50,922 nucleotides of DNA, from NCBI GenBank assembly GCA_964058845.1, contig CAXKVR010000308.1:1-50922 (forward strand), written 5' to 3'. Under the pieces are notes generated by a model, which saw only the letters and a program-made list of their open reading frames with translations, did no database searches and was not told where the DNA came from. A program made the translations under genes and the position numbers. Positions 20,820-32,886 of this stretch are shown piece by piece. This stretch comes from Carex sylvatica. Lineage: Eukaryota; Streptophyta; Magnoliopsida; Poales; Cyperaceae. Within the stretch, counting starts at the first letter, position 1. Every line of letters starts with the position of its first letter.

Positions 20820-23660
20820 AAGGTCAAGCTCAAGCTATTGCCACCCAACCTTCGCTATGAATACTTGGGGGAAGACGAGACATATCCGGTGATTGTCAAT
20901 TCTGAGCTGAACAAAGAATAAACCGAGAAGCTTCTACACGAATTAAGGCTACATCGAAAGGCAATCAACTACACGATCGATGATCTAATCAGAATTAGTC
21001 TGTCCCTTTGCATGCATAGGATTCTAATGGAGGATGATCACAAACCCACTGTTGATGCGCAACGAAGGCTCAATCCCAATCTATAAGAAGTGGTGAAGAA
21101 GAAAATCCTCAAACTACTTGATGCCGGTATCATCTACCCAATCTCCGACTCCAAATGGGTAAGCCCGGTCTATGTAGTTCCAAAGAAGGGTGGCACAACG
21201 GTGGTGAAGGGTGAAGATGACAAGATGATTTCCACAAAGGTGATCACCGGATGGAGGATGTGCATCGATTACAGAAAACTCAACAATGCAACAAGAAATG
21301 ACCACTTTCCTTTACCATTCGTGGACCAAATGCTTGAGAGGCTAGCTAATCACTCACACTTTTGCTACTTAGATGGCTATAGCGAATTCTTTCAATTTCC
21401 TATTCATCTCGATGACTAAGAGAAAATGATTTTACTTGCCCTTATGGTACGTTCGCACACCGAAAGATGCCATTTTCTCTGATTTATTAGAAAATTCCGT
21501 GAAAGTTTTCATGGATGACTTTTTATTTTTTGGTACTTCTTTTGATGATTATTTTTCTAATTTGATCAAAGTTTTAGAACATTGTGAGCAGGTTAATCTA
21601 GTGCTAAACTAGGAGAAATGTCATTTCATGGTGCAAACGGGGGTGGTTCTGGGCCACGTGGTGTCCTCCGAAGGCTTAGAAGTCGACAAAGCAAAAGTTG
21701 AAGTGATAGAGAAGTTGCCATATCCGACTTGTGTGAAGGATGTGCAAAGTTTCTTGGGGCATGCGGGGTTCTATCGACGGTTTATCAAGGAGTTTTCAAA
21801 AATTTGCAAGTCTCTTACCAATTTAATTATGAAAGATGCAGAATTTAAATTTGATAAATCTTGCATTAATGCTTTTGATAGGATCAAGAAGACACTAATC
21901 TCAACCCCAATCCTCCGACCACCAAATTGGGATATGCCATTCGATATTATGTGTGATGCAAGCAATTTTACCGTCGGAGTCGTACTAGGGCAAAGGATCG
22001 ACAACAAGCCACATGTAATCTACTACACGAGCAAAGTCCTAGATGAGGTGTAAATAAACTACACAACTACGAAAAAAGAATTCTTAGCCGTTATATTCGC
22101 TATCAACAAGTTCCGATCCTATTTGGTTGGATCCAAGGTGGTTGTGTACCCCGATCATACGGCAATCCGATACCTTCTCAACAAAAAGGACACCAAACCA
22201 CGCCTAATTCGATGGATTCTCCTATCCAAGAATTCGACCTAGAAATCAAGGACAAGAAGAAAATCAAAAATTCAGTGGCGGATCATCTCTCATGCATTAC
22301 CAATGAATCAAAAGAGAATGACATACCTATTGATGATTCATTCGTAGACGAACAACTCTATGCAGTCAGCAATCAAGAGGCACAATGGTATGCAGATTTT
22401 GTGAACTATCTTGCATGTGATTTTCTACCTCCGGATCTAACTTATAAACAATGAAGAAAATTATTTTTGGATGTGAAAAATTATTTTTGGGATGAACCGT
22501 TGTTATTTAAATTGGGGGTAGATGGGATCCTTAGAAGATGCGTACCTCAAGAGGAAATCGAACACATTCTCAAATATTGTCATTCATCCGCCTATTGAGG
22601 ACATGCTTAAACCAACAAAACCGTCACAAAAACTTTCAAGCCGGGTTCTTTTGGCCCACGCTTTTCAAAGATGCAAATAAATATGTGCGTATCTGCGAAA
22701 AATGCCAAAGGATAGAAAATATAACACGAAGACATGAGATGCCCTGCAATGGAATCCTAGAGGTCTATTTGATGTTCGGGGGATCGACTTCATGGGCCCC
22801 TTTTTGAGTTCTTGCAACAACAATTACATCCTTGTGGCAGTAGACTACGTATCTAAATGGGTTGAAGTCGTGGCTACACCAACCATCGATTTCACCGTGG
22901 TAAGAAAACTTTTCAAAACAATTATCTTTCTTAGGTTTGGAGTGCCATGAGTAGTGATTAGCGATGGTGGCTCTCATTTCATCAATCACCAATTCAACAA
23001 TCTTCTACTCAAGTATGGAGTTAAGCACAAGGTAACCACCCATACCATCCTCAAATAAACGGGCAAGTTGATGTATCCAATTGTGAGATAAAGAGCATCC
23101 TACAAAAGGTGGTGAACATATCAAGAAAAGATTAGTCACTCAAACTAGATGAAGCTCTTTGGGCATACCAGACCGCTTTCAAAACTCCCATAGGTATGAC
23201 TCCCTTCAAACTTGTGTATGGAAAGCCTTGTCATTTGCCGGTTGAACTTGAGCACAAAGCCTATTGGGCCATTAGATCCCAAAATTTTGACATGAGGGCT
23301 GCCAGTGAGAAGAGAATTTTCAACCTTCACGAATTAGAAGAATTGCGCCTCAATGCATATGAAAATGCTAAGTTATACAAAGAGAAGACGAAGAGGTGGC
23401 ACGACAAGCGCATCCTGAGGTGATATTTTAAAGAAGAAGACACGGTTTTTTTGTACAACTGAAGACTCCAACTCTTTTCAAGAAAGTTAAGATCAAAATA
23501 GAATGGCCTGTACAAGGTGAAGAGAGTGTTCAACCATGGAGCAATTAAAATTTGGACCGAACGAACCGGGTTATTCAAAGTAAACGGACAACGCCTCAAG
23601 CATTTCAACTATGCAAGTCCGATAGACGAGGAGAAAATCATTTGCCTAGAAGACCCACAA
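20820..23660 (+). pseudogene. Ty3/gypsy pol remnant: RT, RNase H, integrase
   Basis: Reverse transcriptase is recognisable at about 21030-21420 (LLDAGIIYPISDSKWVSPV, then GWRMCIDYRKLN). It continues after a deletion and stops at 21505-21790, where VFMDDF is a variant of the YxDD-type catalytic loop and FLGHAGFYRRFIKEF follows. RNase H follows at about 21930-22200 (FDIMCDASNFTVGVVLGQ). The integrase zinc-finger and core region decays through 22500-23100, and the integrase C-terminal part is clear at 23150-23423 ([20 protein letters not shown]). That last wording is typical of the Athila/Tat branch. At least one internal RT deletion and many stop codons rule out function. Confidence 0.85.
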
Positions 23661-24740
23661 ACTCAATAGTGAGCACGAATCATGTCGAGCTCAAGACGTA
23701 AAATTGAGCGTTTCTTGGGAGGCAACCCAAGCTTTTTTATTTGTTTTCTTTACTTTTTTGCACTTTATTTTTACTTAGTTTGATTTTTAAAAAAAATTTC
23801 GATTCACTGACCTTGCGAGACTTTTAGGATGAAAAACAGACATAATAGCCTCAGTGCGTCCGCACTGACCCAGATAGAAGGTTTGTGCAGCCTGGAGATA
23901 GCACTTATTTACCCAGTGCGTTCACACCCGAGGTTAGTTTTTAAATTTTTCTAAATTTTTTGGAATTTTTTGAAATTTGAGATTTTTGGACTCAATGCGG
24001 ATGAGGACCACCCGACTCAATCTGAGTGTGTCCGTGATCGGGCCTCCTCTTTAAACCGACCCCTCCTCCATTTTATTTCGTGCTCTTTCGTTTCAAACTC
24101 AGTTTTTGTCTTCCAAACCGAAGTTCTACGCTTCTCTCAAGCCTTTCAAGTGGGATTTCTCAAAAACTTGCATTTCTTCGGATTTTTACGAAATTTTTTA
24201 CAATCTACAACGAGGTTTGATCTCTCCTTACTCTTAATTTCATTATTTTGTAGTTAGATATGTGAAATGGTACCAAAAATTGAAGAAATCAACCAAAATT
24301 GGTGGAAATGGTTGAAATCGCCTTCCAGTGCAGCTAGACCACTCGCACTGCAACTGAATGCGTCCGCACTCTATCAGAAAACCCTAGGAAACAGTTAAGT
24401 CCCCAGTGCGGATGAGGCCACCTGCACTGAGAGCCAATGCGTCTGCATTAGGCTCGAGAAAAACCAAAACCAGCACGAATTTTGTCCAAGTACCCAGTGC
24501 AGCCCAAACCATCCGTACTGACAGCTAGTGCGTTCGTACTAGGCTAGAAAAAAATCTGAATTGTGCCAGAATAGAACCAAATTTATCCAGTGCGCCCGCA
24601 CTCATTACAGTGCGTCCACACTTAGGAAAATTTCACCAATAATTTGTAAGATTTCTAATTCTTTCTATTTCTTAATTGTAGTGAAAATATTGAGAAAATC
24701 AAAGAGGTCAAGGGCTGAAAAGAGCAAGGGGCCAAGCAGT
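23661..24740 (+). other. Noncoding spacer of the retroelement with CpG-rich palindromes
   Basis: After the pol remnant the sequence reads TTCTTGGGAGGCAACCCAAG, a wording found after pol in Athila-like elements. The motif AGTGCGTCCGCACT and variants then recur many times between 23850 and 24620. The region has no long ORF. The short ORF at 23970-24257 crosses the motifs and is not convincing. Confidence 0.6.
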
Positions 24741-26036
24741 AGCTAATCACGTCCTTACCCACCCGCCAAACCCTTGAATGAAGACCAAGAGATAAGGAAG
24801 AACCTCCTGGAGTCCCACCGAAGTATCGAGCCATCCCGGTAGATCTGTCAAGCCACCCTAAGTGAGTTGGGACTCACCGATACGGTGCAGATGCTTACCG
24901 AGCGGCTTGGGCTGTGAGAGTTCTTATGTGACGTGGTCTTGACCTACCGCAATATAACGATCAAATTTCTCTCCTCTTATGAATTCCATCGGGCCTCAAG
25001 GACCATGAGCTTTAACCTTGGGGGATTTAGTCATGAGATGCACACCACCGAACTCATGGCAGCTTTAAACCTACCTACCGAGAATATTGATCAGATGCGC
25101 ACAACCATCATATTCTTCCATGATATGAATGAGACCCAATTCCGCATCCTCACATGCCATGACGGTGATCTCGGGAGGCAAAGGGTCAAGAATGTCCTCT
25201 ACCCGATAATCCGTTATCTTCAAAGGGTACTCTCTCACACTCTCTTTGCTCGGGGGGAGACCACATCGGTCTTCAACTTTGAAGGTATAGTATATATGTG
25301 CAGAATGCTCCGAAGGAATAATGGTGAGATGGAATACATACCACATCTCGGGTACAATCTGACCAAGCACATGCAAAATGTGGCACACAACAAGCAGTTG
25401 GGCGGCATAGTTCGCATTAGGGACATTATCACAAAGATTGCCTGACATTTGAACATACCAACCGGAGATGATGTGGTGGACGAGTACACTTTGGTGGATA
25501 TCTCTAGGTTGGAAAGGGCGAGGCTAATAAGATGGGATGACATTGAAGAGGCTTGGATCAACTTGGGACCGGGCAACATCTGACACCGGTTACCTCTCCA
25601 AACTCAGCTCGACCCGTTGAACTATAACACATGAAAAATAGTGGATGAGCCACTTAAGCCACAACAACCACCACCCCCGCCACAACATGAACTTCAAGCC
25701 GGTCCACAACAAGCCGTCGGTACCGCTCAATCGCAAGGAGCCCCAACTAACCATCAACAGCTTGTGCATACACTTAGACGGCCGCATGGACACCATAGAG
25801 CACCTCATTGATGAGGTGGAAATGGAGTCAGCCTCGGCAAATTACTATGCCCGTGAGGGGGTCATGCACAATAACCCCGATTATGAGGATAATCCATCCA
25901 CACCAATATGCCAATGAAGGGCAGCTCAAAGGAGGAAACAAGAGTTGGTTAGAGAGCGCGAAGCAACGGTGACTGCTCAAGCCGAACAACAAGCGGCGGT
26001 AGCTTTTACGCAATGGGGACAATATTTTATTTAAGC
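24740..26036 (+). pseudogene. Athila-type additional ORF remnant (3' of pol)
   Basis: The longest open stretch, 24933-25445, contains FLSSYEFHRASRTMSFNLGG and HEMHTTELMAALNLP. This resembles the extra ORF that Athila-branch elements carry. Further pieces continue in other frames to about 26036, ending in a Gln/Ala-rich part. Stops occur before and after the main stretch. Its role in living elements is uncertain (sometimes called env-like). Position between integrase and 3' LTR supports the call. Confidence 0.6.
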
Positions 26037-27249
26037 TTGAGCGATGAGAAAAAATTGTATCTGCATGCATGTTTATTTTTTAGTTTTTTTCGAAACTTTT
26101 TAGGATTCATAACCTTATTTTTTACTTGACCATAATTAGAATTTGTGATTTTGAACTTAATTGCTTGAGATTGCGAATTTGTCAAGATATTTTACGAGGT
26201 TATGAAAAACAAAATCTTGCATAATTGAACTTAATTGTTTGAAAATGCATAAAGTATAGAATCATGTTTAATTTTTATGTTAAAAATTGGCAAAAAAAAA
26301 AACAATTTTTTTTATAAATTTGAGTGATTAACGGAAATTAGAAATTTTGACACGAATTTTCAACAAGTTTTTAGGAATATCCTTGGAATAATTAGAAATA
26401 ACCCCATAATTTGGTGAAAAACTTTGTGACAATAAATGTTTAAGAAAATAAAAACTTAGGTATTTAAATTTCTTTTCAAAATTACGACTTATATACAGAA
26501 AACGAATTTAGAAAGATCGAGATATCAATAGGTATGAATTAATGCTTAAGGATGTGTGTATTCATAATATTTTGCAGAAATGTTGAAAAATTGTTCAAAA
26601 TTGAAATTTTTTAGAAATAAAATACGATTCTGCTTGCTTATGTTACGGCGACATGACATACTTATAGCAATGAATCATTGACACTTTAGTTTGCTAGTTT
26701 GCCCGATAAAGTGACCGAGTTTGCACTACATATGTGAGTTTGTGTCATGGAAGGGTTGAACCAAGAGCATGCAAATGCACTTTTGAATTAAAACGGTTGG
26801 GTGTGGGTTAACTACCTATAACTAGCCGGTTTTGTCTTAAAGATAAAGATTTATAGTGTCATAAAAGCAACGAAAAGAAAAAATTTAATTGTGCAAATAT
26901 CAACATACGAAGTCTGCGACTTTCTACCATAAACTTTATCCAAGTTTGGAGGGGGGGATTTTTAAAGAATTCTCAAAAATGAGTTTAGATATCCAAAGTT
27001 TACCAATTATAAGTCTTTAAGCAAATGAAAGTTAGAGTAATCAAATTGTGGGGTGAAACATGATTAACCAAGGGTTGCACTTTAGATTTGTAGAAAATTT
27101 ACATTGAGATTTTTAAATTTTAGCAAGATCATACAAATTTTTTGAAAGTTTGAGAAATGTATATTTGATATGAAGTTAAATTAGAGATCAAATTATGTTC
27201 AAGTTTAGATGTTGCTTGGGGACATGCAATGTTCAAGCTTGGGAGAATT
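26037..27249 (+). other. 3' untranslated region of the retroelement with polypurine tract
   Basis: AT-rich, no gene. Words such as TTGCTTGGGGACATGCAATG and TTCAAGCTTGGGAGAATT just before 27250 match the usual lead-in to an Athila 3' LTR. Confidence 0.65.
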
Positions 27250-27735
27250 TGATAAGCATAAATCATATACACATTCAATCTAGATTTTAGCATGAAACAA
27301 CATCAAATATCATGTATTTTGAATAAAAAAATAATTAGAATACACCTAGAATCAAGTTACTGTGTTTGTTTTACTTTAGACTGAAGGAAAAGATGAAAAA
27401 TGAAGAAAAATGCTCCTAGTGCGGACGCACTCAATCCAGTGCATACGCACTCAGCACTTAGCTGAATTTCCAGCATCTCAGCGCTGCAAAAGAAAAAGTC
27501 CGAGTGTAATACGTCTGCACTCACAGCCAGTGCGGACGCACTACCTAGCCAATTTTTGAAAGATTCAGATTCTTCAGAATTCAATGCCAGTGCTGACGTA
27601 TTCCCTCTAGTGTGGACACGCTCAGAGAAATTTGCAGAAATTTTCAGGGAGTTAAATAAGGAAAGTTGGAGCCAGCGCGGATAAGACCACCCGCACTCAA
27701 CATCAGTGTAGACGCACTAGACCCGCAGACAACCA
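27250..27735 (+). repeat. 3' LTR, 5' part
   Basis: It starts TGATAAGCATAAATC and parallels the 5' LTR at 20179, with several extra AGTGCGNNCGCACT-type palindromes at 27415-27720. The LTR appears to be interrupted near 27740 by sequence in the opposite orientation. Its remainder may be the plus-oriented segment from about 29190. Confidence 0.75.
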
Positions 27736-27739
27736 GAAT

Positions 27740-29170
27740 TACACAGTTTGACAGTTTTTTTATTTCTGGCGCACCAGGGATGCATTTTTTCAGCCAAACT
27801 TGGACATGGTGTTATGCGCAAAGCGTATACACAAAGTTTCAATACAGCGAGCTGTACTTTGTTTAAAACCTTGATTTAGCTTCTGAATTAGATTGCAAGT
27901 GTACAACCCTTATCGAATAGTATAATCAGGTATCGATCCACAGGGAATGGTTCAATTCTGAACTCTTGGTTAGCTCAGTTAGGTACTAGAAGTAAGAAAA
28001 TGTTGATTTGGTTTGTTTATATTTCCTAAATTCGATAACAGTAAATGACAACAATTAAAAGTTTGGTTTTACTTGATTATAAAACAAAGTTTCCAGGGTT
28101 TCAGACTTCGTCCTTCAACTCTGCCTCTCTGGTCCCTCACGCGACTCACATACCTTCGTATGCGACCCATGTGACGCGACCCGCGTGCTCTCACATGCGA
28201 GTCGCGTGGTCCTTGAGTGGATGTAGCATGTGTCTGTTATTTAGTTGCTTACTTGTGTAAGGATCCATTGACCGTACCTAAAGTTCCTAAACCTCAACTC
28301 TCATTATCTGACTTAATAAACTTGGTAAGGAAATGCAACGTCACCTTCTTAGATCTCCTACCTCTGGTGTATTCAATCCTAAGTTATTTGTCTGGTTTAC
28401 TAAAGGTATCTAGTATCTCTCAATAGATGGAAATTTCACCTCTCAGATCAAAGATCTACCTCAAATACTTGATCTAATTGTAAGAAACATCAAGGCCAAA
28501 ATACTAGAAGATATGCTATAGACATTCAACAGTAGATAACAAGATTCATTCAAATAATTTCAATCAAGCAATAGAAATAATACTCAGGCAAATAAACACA
28601 AATATAAACTCAGATCCAAACATCATGCATTACAAAACAGAGTTTCAGACTATATCTTAACCCCAGAAACTAAGAGATCTACTCAATCATGATCAAGAAA
28701 GAAAGAAAGCAAGTAAATAAAGAACAAATCATAATAAAACCCGAAGAAGAAGGGAAGAAGATCTGTGAAGCTCTTCCAATCTTCACTCCTTAGCTCTCCC
28801 GCTTGATTTTTTTTTTTTTAAAACAGGTTGTTAGATTATGTTCGGTCCCCTTGTTAGTGGCAGAGAATGCCCTTTTATAGCCTTCCCAAATGACTTTTTC
28901 ATCTTTGGGCCTTAATTGGGCCTCCGCCTTCTGCTCTGGAAAACTCTGATGCGACTGGCGTCAAGGTTAATGCGACTCGCATCAGAGTTTGTCTGATGCA
29001 GCTAGCGTCTGTGGTAGCATCAGAGTGTGAAGCGACTCGCGTCAAGGTTGATGCAACTCGCATGCAAAATCTCAGACTGTCAGTTTTTTTTCCTGATTTC
29101 GCCAATTTCTCTACAAATAAGAATGAAAACGCAGCAGTACCACATTCTATAGATATTCAATGTAATAGAC
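27740..29170 (-). mobile_element. LTR-type segment in minus orientation (possible solo LTR)
   Basis: On the minus strand the order is CpG-rich palindromes (ATGCGACTCGCAT and variants, 28940-29060), a TATA box GGCTATAAAAGGG (28871-28884), an A/G-rich leader, then CCCTGTGGATCGATACCTGA near 27930 and ACACTTGCAATC near 27895. That is the U3-R-U5 order of Athila-type LTRs. The 3' portion matches about 650-790 of this window in the opposite orientation. Exact ends and a target-site duplication were not found. The short ORFs inside have no support. Confidence 0.6.
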
Positions 29171-29189
29171 ACTATTTAATTGTTTAAAA

Positions 29190-30560
29190 CACAAATTTTG
29201 GTATGGGGATTGGTCTGAACAATAGATCAAATATGGTGATATCACATGGCAGTGTGAAAAATAATCCAAAGATAGCACCCACTAACTCCACTAACCCCAC
29301 AATTATTCCTCTTGATTAGGCATGGTCTTTTGCTATAATAATGGGGGTTCATTCCCATTCAAGACACATCCATTCTCATCTCTCTCTTTACCTCTTGGTG
29401 CATGTCCATTTCCATAAAATACAGCGATAAATCTGCAGCAATTCTTAGAGTTTCAGAGACTTTTCTAAGGAGGAGAAGAAGGTCCAAGCAAGATTTCGGC
29501 AAAATTGAGGTTCTTGATTTGAAAAAAGGTGTAATTATTTCTTTATTTCATTTCTTCTTATTTTTGTCAAACTTTGTAGTGGATCTCTCCAAGAGATAGT
29601 AGATCTCTCCCTAGGGGTTTAGGTTAATACATGAACTTGTTTAATTTTATCTTATTCGGTTATTTATTTTTGTTATGATTATTTTATGGTATTTGATTGT
29701 TAATTTATGTAATTTATCATTTGTGTTAATTACATAATTAGTGCTTGAATTGTAGTTATCCTGTTTTGGATTCGAAAGAACCAAAATTGACTAGGATCAA
29801 TAGAATAATACCAAATTATGAACACAAATACCCTAGGTTTGGATTAGGATCTAACAAATTTGTAATCTAAGCCGGAACTATAGAAATTAAGGTTAGAGAC
29901 TTGGTGAAGGACCTAACCGTGAAGTCAACTCCTAATTAGGACATCTCAAATAGAATCAGATATTGGTATGAAGGACTTAATCGTGAAGTACCAATGTTCG
30001 AGGAGATGAGAGACTAACAAGAGCTTATGGTCTACGTAGCTAGGGTGAAGGACCTAACCGTGAAGTCCGAATTATTTGGACACATTATTAATTCACGAAA
30101 GTAACCCTTAATGACATATTAGGTTAGAAATCTCATCAAATCATACATGAATTTAAATAAATACCGAATAGATAGAATTATCAAGAGATTGTAGACCGAA
30201 TACCCCTTGATCTCCTCAACTTGAAAGCAAACTAATTTTTCTTTTCTTTGTTTTATTTTCATTTATTGTTTAAAACTCCTTTCTTCCAGATATTGAACCC
30301 AAATTTAGAATTATTAGAACAATCCCCCTCCCCCCAATTCTACTTTATTGCACTTTACTCTCTTTCATTATTTGAAATTTATTAATAAAGTTTAAGCTAA
30401 GTATTTAAACATACTCCCAGTGGTTCGACGCCTAGATACTACAAGGGTAGGTTGTGCGTTTGCAACTAACATTTCTTTGAGTGTTGAGGTTAATAAATTT
30501 AAATGCATAAAGATTATAAAATAAGCACAATTCCATATCTCCAAAATACTCATCATCTAT
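29190..30560 (+). mobile_element. LTR-type segment in plus orientation
   Basis: A TATA-like GCTATAATAATGG near 29332 is followed by a CT-rich leader. GTGAAGGACCTAACCGTGAAGT then occurs three times in variant form (about 29905, 29972, 30049). A CAGTGGTTCGACGCC block near 30418 is followed by GTTGTGCGTTTGCAACT. This is the R-U5 arrangement of Athila-like LTRs. It may be the displaced remainder of the 27250 LTR. The ORF at 29402-29599 is not convincing. Confidence 0.5.
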
Positions 30561-30950
30561 AATTATTGTACAATTAGTCTTTAACTACTGTCATAATTAG
30601 CTTTTAAATTATTATTTAGAATCAATCGATTATCCTGTAATCCTTATTTAGAATCAATACAAGTCTAATCCATCACTGTCAATTGAAACCCTAGTTACAA
30701 TGGCACCCAAAGTCTAAAAAATAGCGGAATAAGTGAAACCGAACGTGAAGAAAAAAAAACACTTATTAATAATTTTTGGACATGTGAAGCCTATGCGATG
30801 AGAAATTTGAAAATTATGTTTTTGCTCAAAGATAACGAAGAATTGCTGAGCACTCTTCATCCATTAATTAGAAAAATGCTGATGAAAGGCTGGGTAAACA
30901 GGGTCCCTCCACGTGGATGAGGATAGTGCTGCTTATTGTTGTTCTAGGAA
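30561..30950. other. Spacer without recognised features
   Basis: AT-rich stretch between two LTR-type segments. It contains short A-rich runs but no ORF of note. Confidence 0.3.
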
Positions 30951-30959
30951 TAATCTTTT

Positions 30960-32020
30960 TCGTCTATTTGACTAATTTACAAAAACATACAATTATTGAA
31001 TTTTATGATTTCTTCTATTTTAGAGTTATGAAGGTACAAGACAATTGGAATTGTAATGTAGAGTGCTTGAATTGAAAAAATCATGAAGACTATCAAGGAT
31101 TTAAATTGTAAAATTATAAACTTGGTAAAGTTAGTTTGATGTTGTTTCAACAGGAAACAAATGTTGAAAACGTTTGTAAAATGTTATAACAATTTCAGCC
31201 TGTAAAGAAACACTAAGGAACAACTTGATTAAACTCAGAAAATACCATAAAACGTTGTAAAATTTGTTGAAAACGTTGTAACGTTTTACTTTTAATCCAA
31301 CTTACAAACTCAAGAGATACAATAAAACGTTGTAACATTTGTTGAAAATATTGTAACGTTTTAATTAAATTCTAAGTTTCAAAAATCCTACTTTTGATTA
31401 AGTTTTTACAGTGCAAATCGTTACGTAATATTTTATAAACGTTGGTAATATTTTGATCAATCTCATAGAAAAAGAAAAACCTAAATTCAAATTGAACTAA
31501 AATATTATAAAGTTTTATAAAACGTCTGTAACGTTTTCAGCCAAAATTAATTTCAACCGACCCTAACATTTCAAAACACTATTTTTCTGTGAGCTTGGTT
31601 CCTCCATTGTTGATTGAGCTTAACTTCAATATATCTCAAACAATCTCAAACTCACTTCACTAATCTTGAGTTAGATTAGGTTAGAGTGAAATCTTGAGTA
31701 TTCTTCTTGAGGATCTAAATTTTGAGACTTCGCTTTCTCTCTTTGAGTTGGTCGTGTGACTTTTCGTTTGTTGTAAGGATTCATCGGTTCTCTTCTTGAG
31801 TTGGCTGTATGACTTTCCGTTGGTTATAAGGACTAACCGGTTCACAAGTTGTAAACCTTTCGTATTGGGTAATAGAAAGACGCACCTAGAAAAGGTTGTG
31901 ACACCCTGGAGACGTAGGCTTTTGTTTTGCCAAACTCCGTTATCACCTCGCGTGTCAAATTTCTCTAAACTCATATATTTACTTTTAATCGCAATTATTT
32001 TTTAATTTTGAGTGATTAGT
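30960..32020 (+). mobile_element. Ty1/copia-type LTR
   Basis: The first part has many AAAACGTTGTAA and GTAACGTTTT words (31180-31560). The second part carries GTTGTAAACC, AGAAAAGGTTGTGACACCC, GGAGACGTAGGC and CTCCGTTATC. The last three are the familiar U5 wording of plant Ty1/copia LTRs. No second LTR or copia gag/pol is visible in the window, so this is a solo LTR or fragment. The ORFs at 31681-31974 and 31796-32005 overlap the LTR and are not genes. Confidence 0.65.
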
Positions 32021-32048
32021 GGTGCATTTAGTGTAACACTTATGTGCG

Positions 32049-32231
32049 GTGAACGGAGATATGATGGATGTATTCTTTTATTATAAATGTGGCATAGCTG
32101 TTGACCCCAATTGCATGAACTCGTATGCAGATCTGGACAATGACGCTTGTCTCACTAAGTGGGAGTGTCCTGGGTGCGTCTGTCGAGCTGAGAAAAAGAA
32201 AGGAGCAAGTTCCACAGCTCGTAAGCCTTAG
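32049..32231 (+). CDS. Short Cys-containing ORF, unrecognised
   Basis: A 60-codon ORF with CGIAVDPNC and WECPGCVC. The cysteine pairs resemble part of a zinc-binding domain, but no family can be named. It has no visible partner exon and lies between retroelement remnants. It is possibly a fragment of a transposon protein. Confidence 0.2.
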   Translation: MNGDMMDVFFYYKCGIAVDPNCMNSYADLDNDACLTKWECPGCVCRAEKKKGASSTARKP

Positions 32232-32459
32232 TCTGGATTGTATTATGTTATAGTATTTTATGTTTGAACTCTAGCGGTTTGTATAATTGTTATGTTTGAA
32301 TTGGTTTTTAATGTATGAATTTTATGTTGTTTTATTTTATGAACTCGACGGTATTGTATTAATTTGTATTGTATCTGAATTTTATTAATTTATGTTGTAT
32401 ATTTATGTTGTATATGGATTGTATTATTTTATGTTTGTTTTGTTGTTGAACATGATGAA

Positions 32460-32793
32460 CAATAACAACCGAGGTAGATCGTCCAATCGTGGCGTAGCGA
32501 GAGGAGGGTCAATAAGTGGACATGGCAAGAATGAGGAAAAAATATGCCACTATAAATTTTACTTTCTTAGAAAAAGATTTGGTCCGCAACCTATTCGGTT
32601 TGAAAATTCATACGAGGACTTTGTCGAAAACCCATACGAATATGGTCTGAAAAAAAAAGATGAAGATCCTCCAATATCAGACGATGACTTTGTTTTGTGT
32701 GCTTATACTGGTAAAGCGAGCACTTTATCGGCGTCACTAATCAGAAGCCGTCTGCTAAGAAGTAGAATTACTTGTGCACACAGTAGGTTTTAA
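32460..32793 (+). CDS. Short ORF with Asn/Gly/Arg-rich start, unrecognised
   Basis: From an ATG at about 32452-32460 the ORF reads an Asn/Arg/Gly-rich segment, then a charged stretch containing KRFGPQPIRFENSYEDF. I do not recognise a family. Downstream of the stop there is no clear gene continuation. Codon use does not argue strongly for a real gene, and a transposon-derived origin is likely given the surroundings. Confidence 0.2.
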
Positions 32794-32886
32794 ATTCATC
32801 AATTTAGTATTTTTGTTGTATGATGTTTCTTAATGTATTTTAGAAGATCAATTTATCATTTATCTCTGAATTAATTGTTGAATATG

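Larger units (their letters stand above)
20179..27735 (+). mobile_element. Decayed Athila-like Ty3/gypsy retrotransposon
   Basis: Two direct repeats starting TGATAAGCATAAA at 20179 and 27250 are the first 400-500 bp of the two LTRs. Between them lie broken pol domains in the Ty3/gypsy order RT, RNase H, integrase, then a further ORF region as in Athila elements. A purine-rich CTTGGGAGAATT at 27238-27249 sits directly before the 3' LTR, as a polypurine tract should. The gag and protease regions and the rest of the 5' LTR are missing. The element is dead, with many stops and deletions. Confidence 0.85.

Noticed and set aside
25071..25579. Minus-strand ORFs over the Athila extra ORF
   Set aside because: Shadows of the plus-strand frame that carries the recognisable FLSSYEFHRASRTMSF segment.
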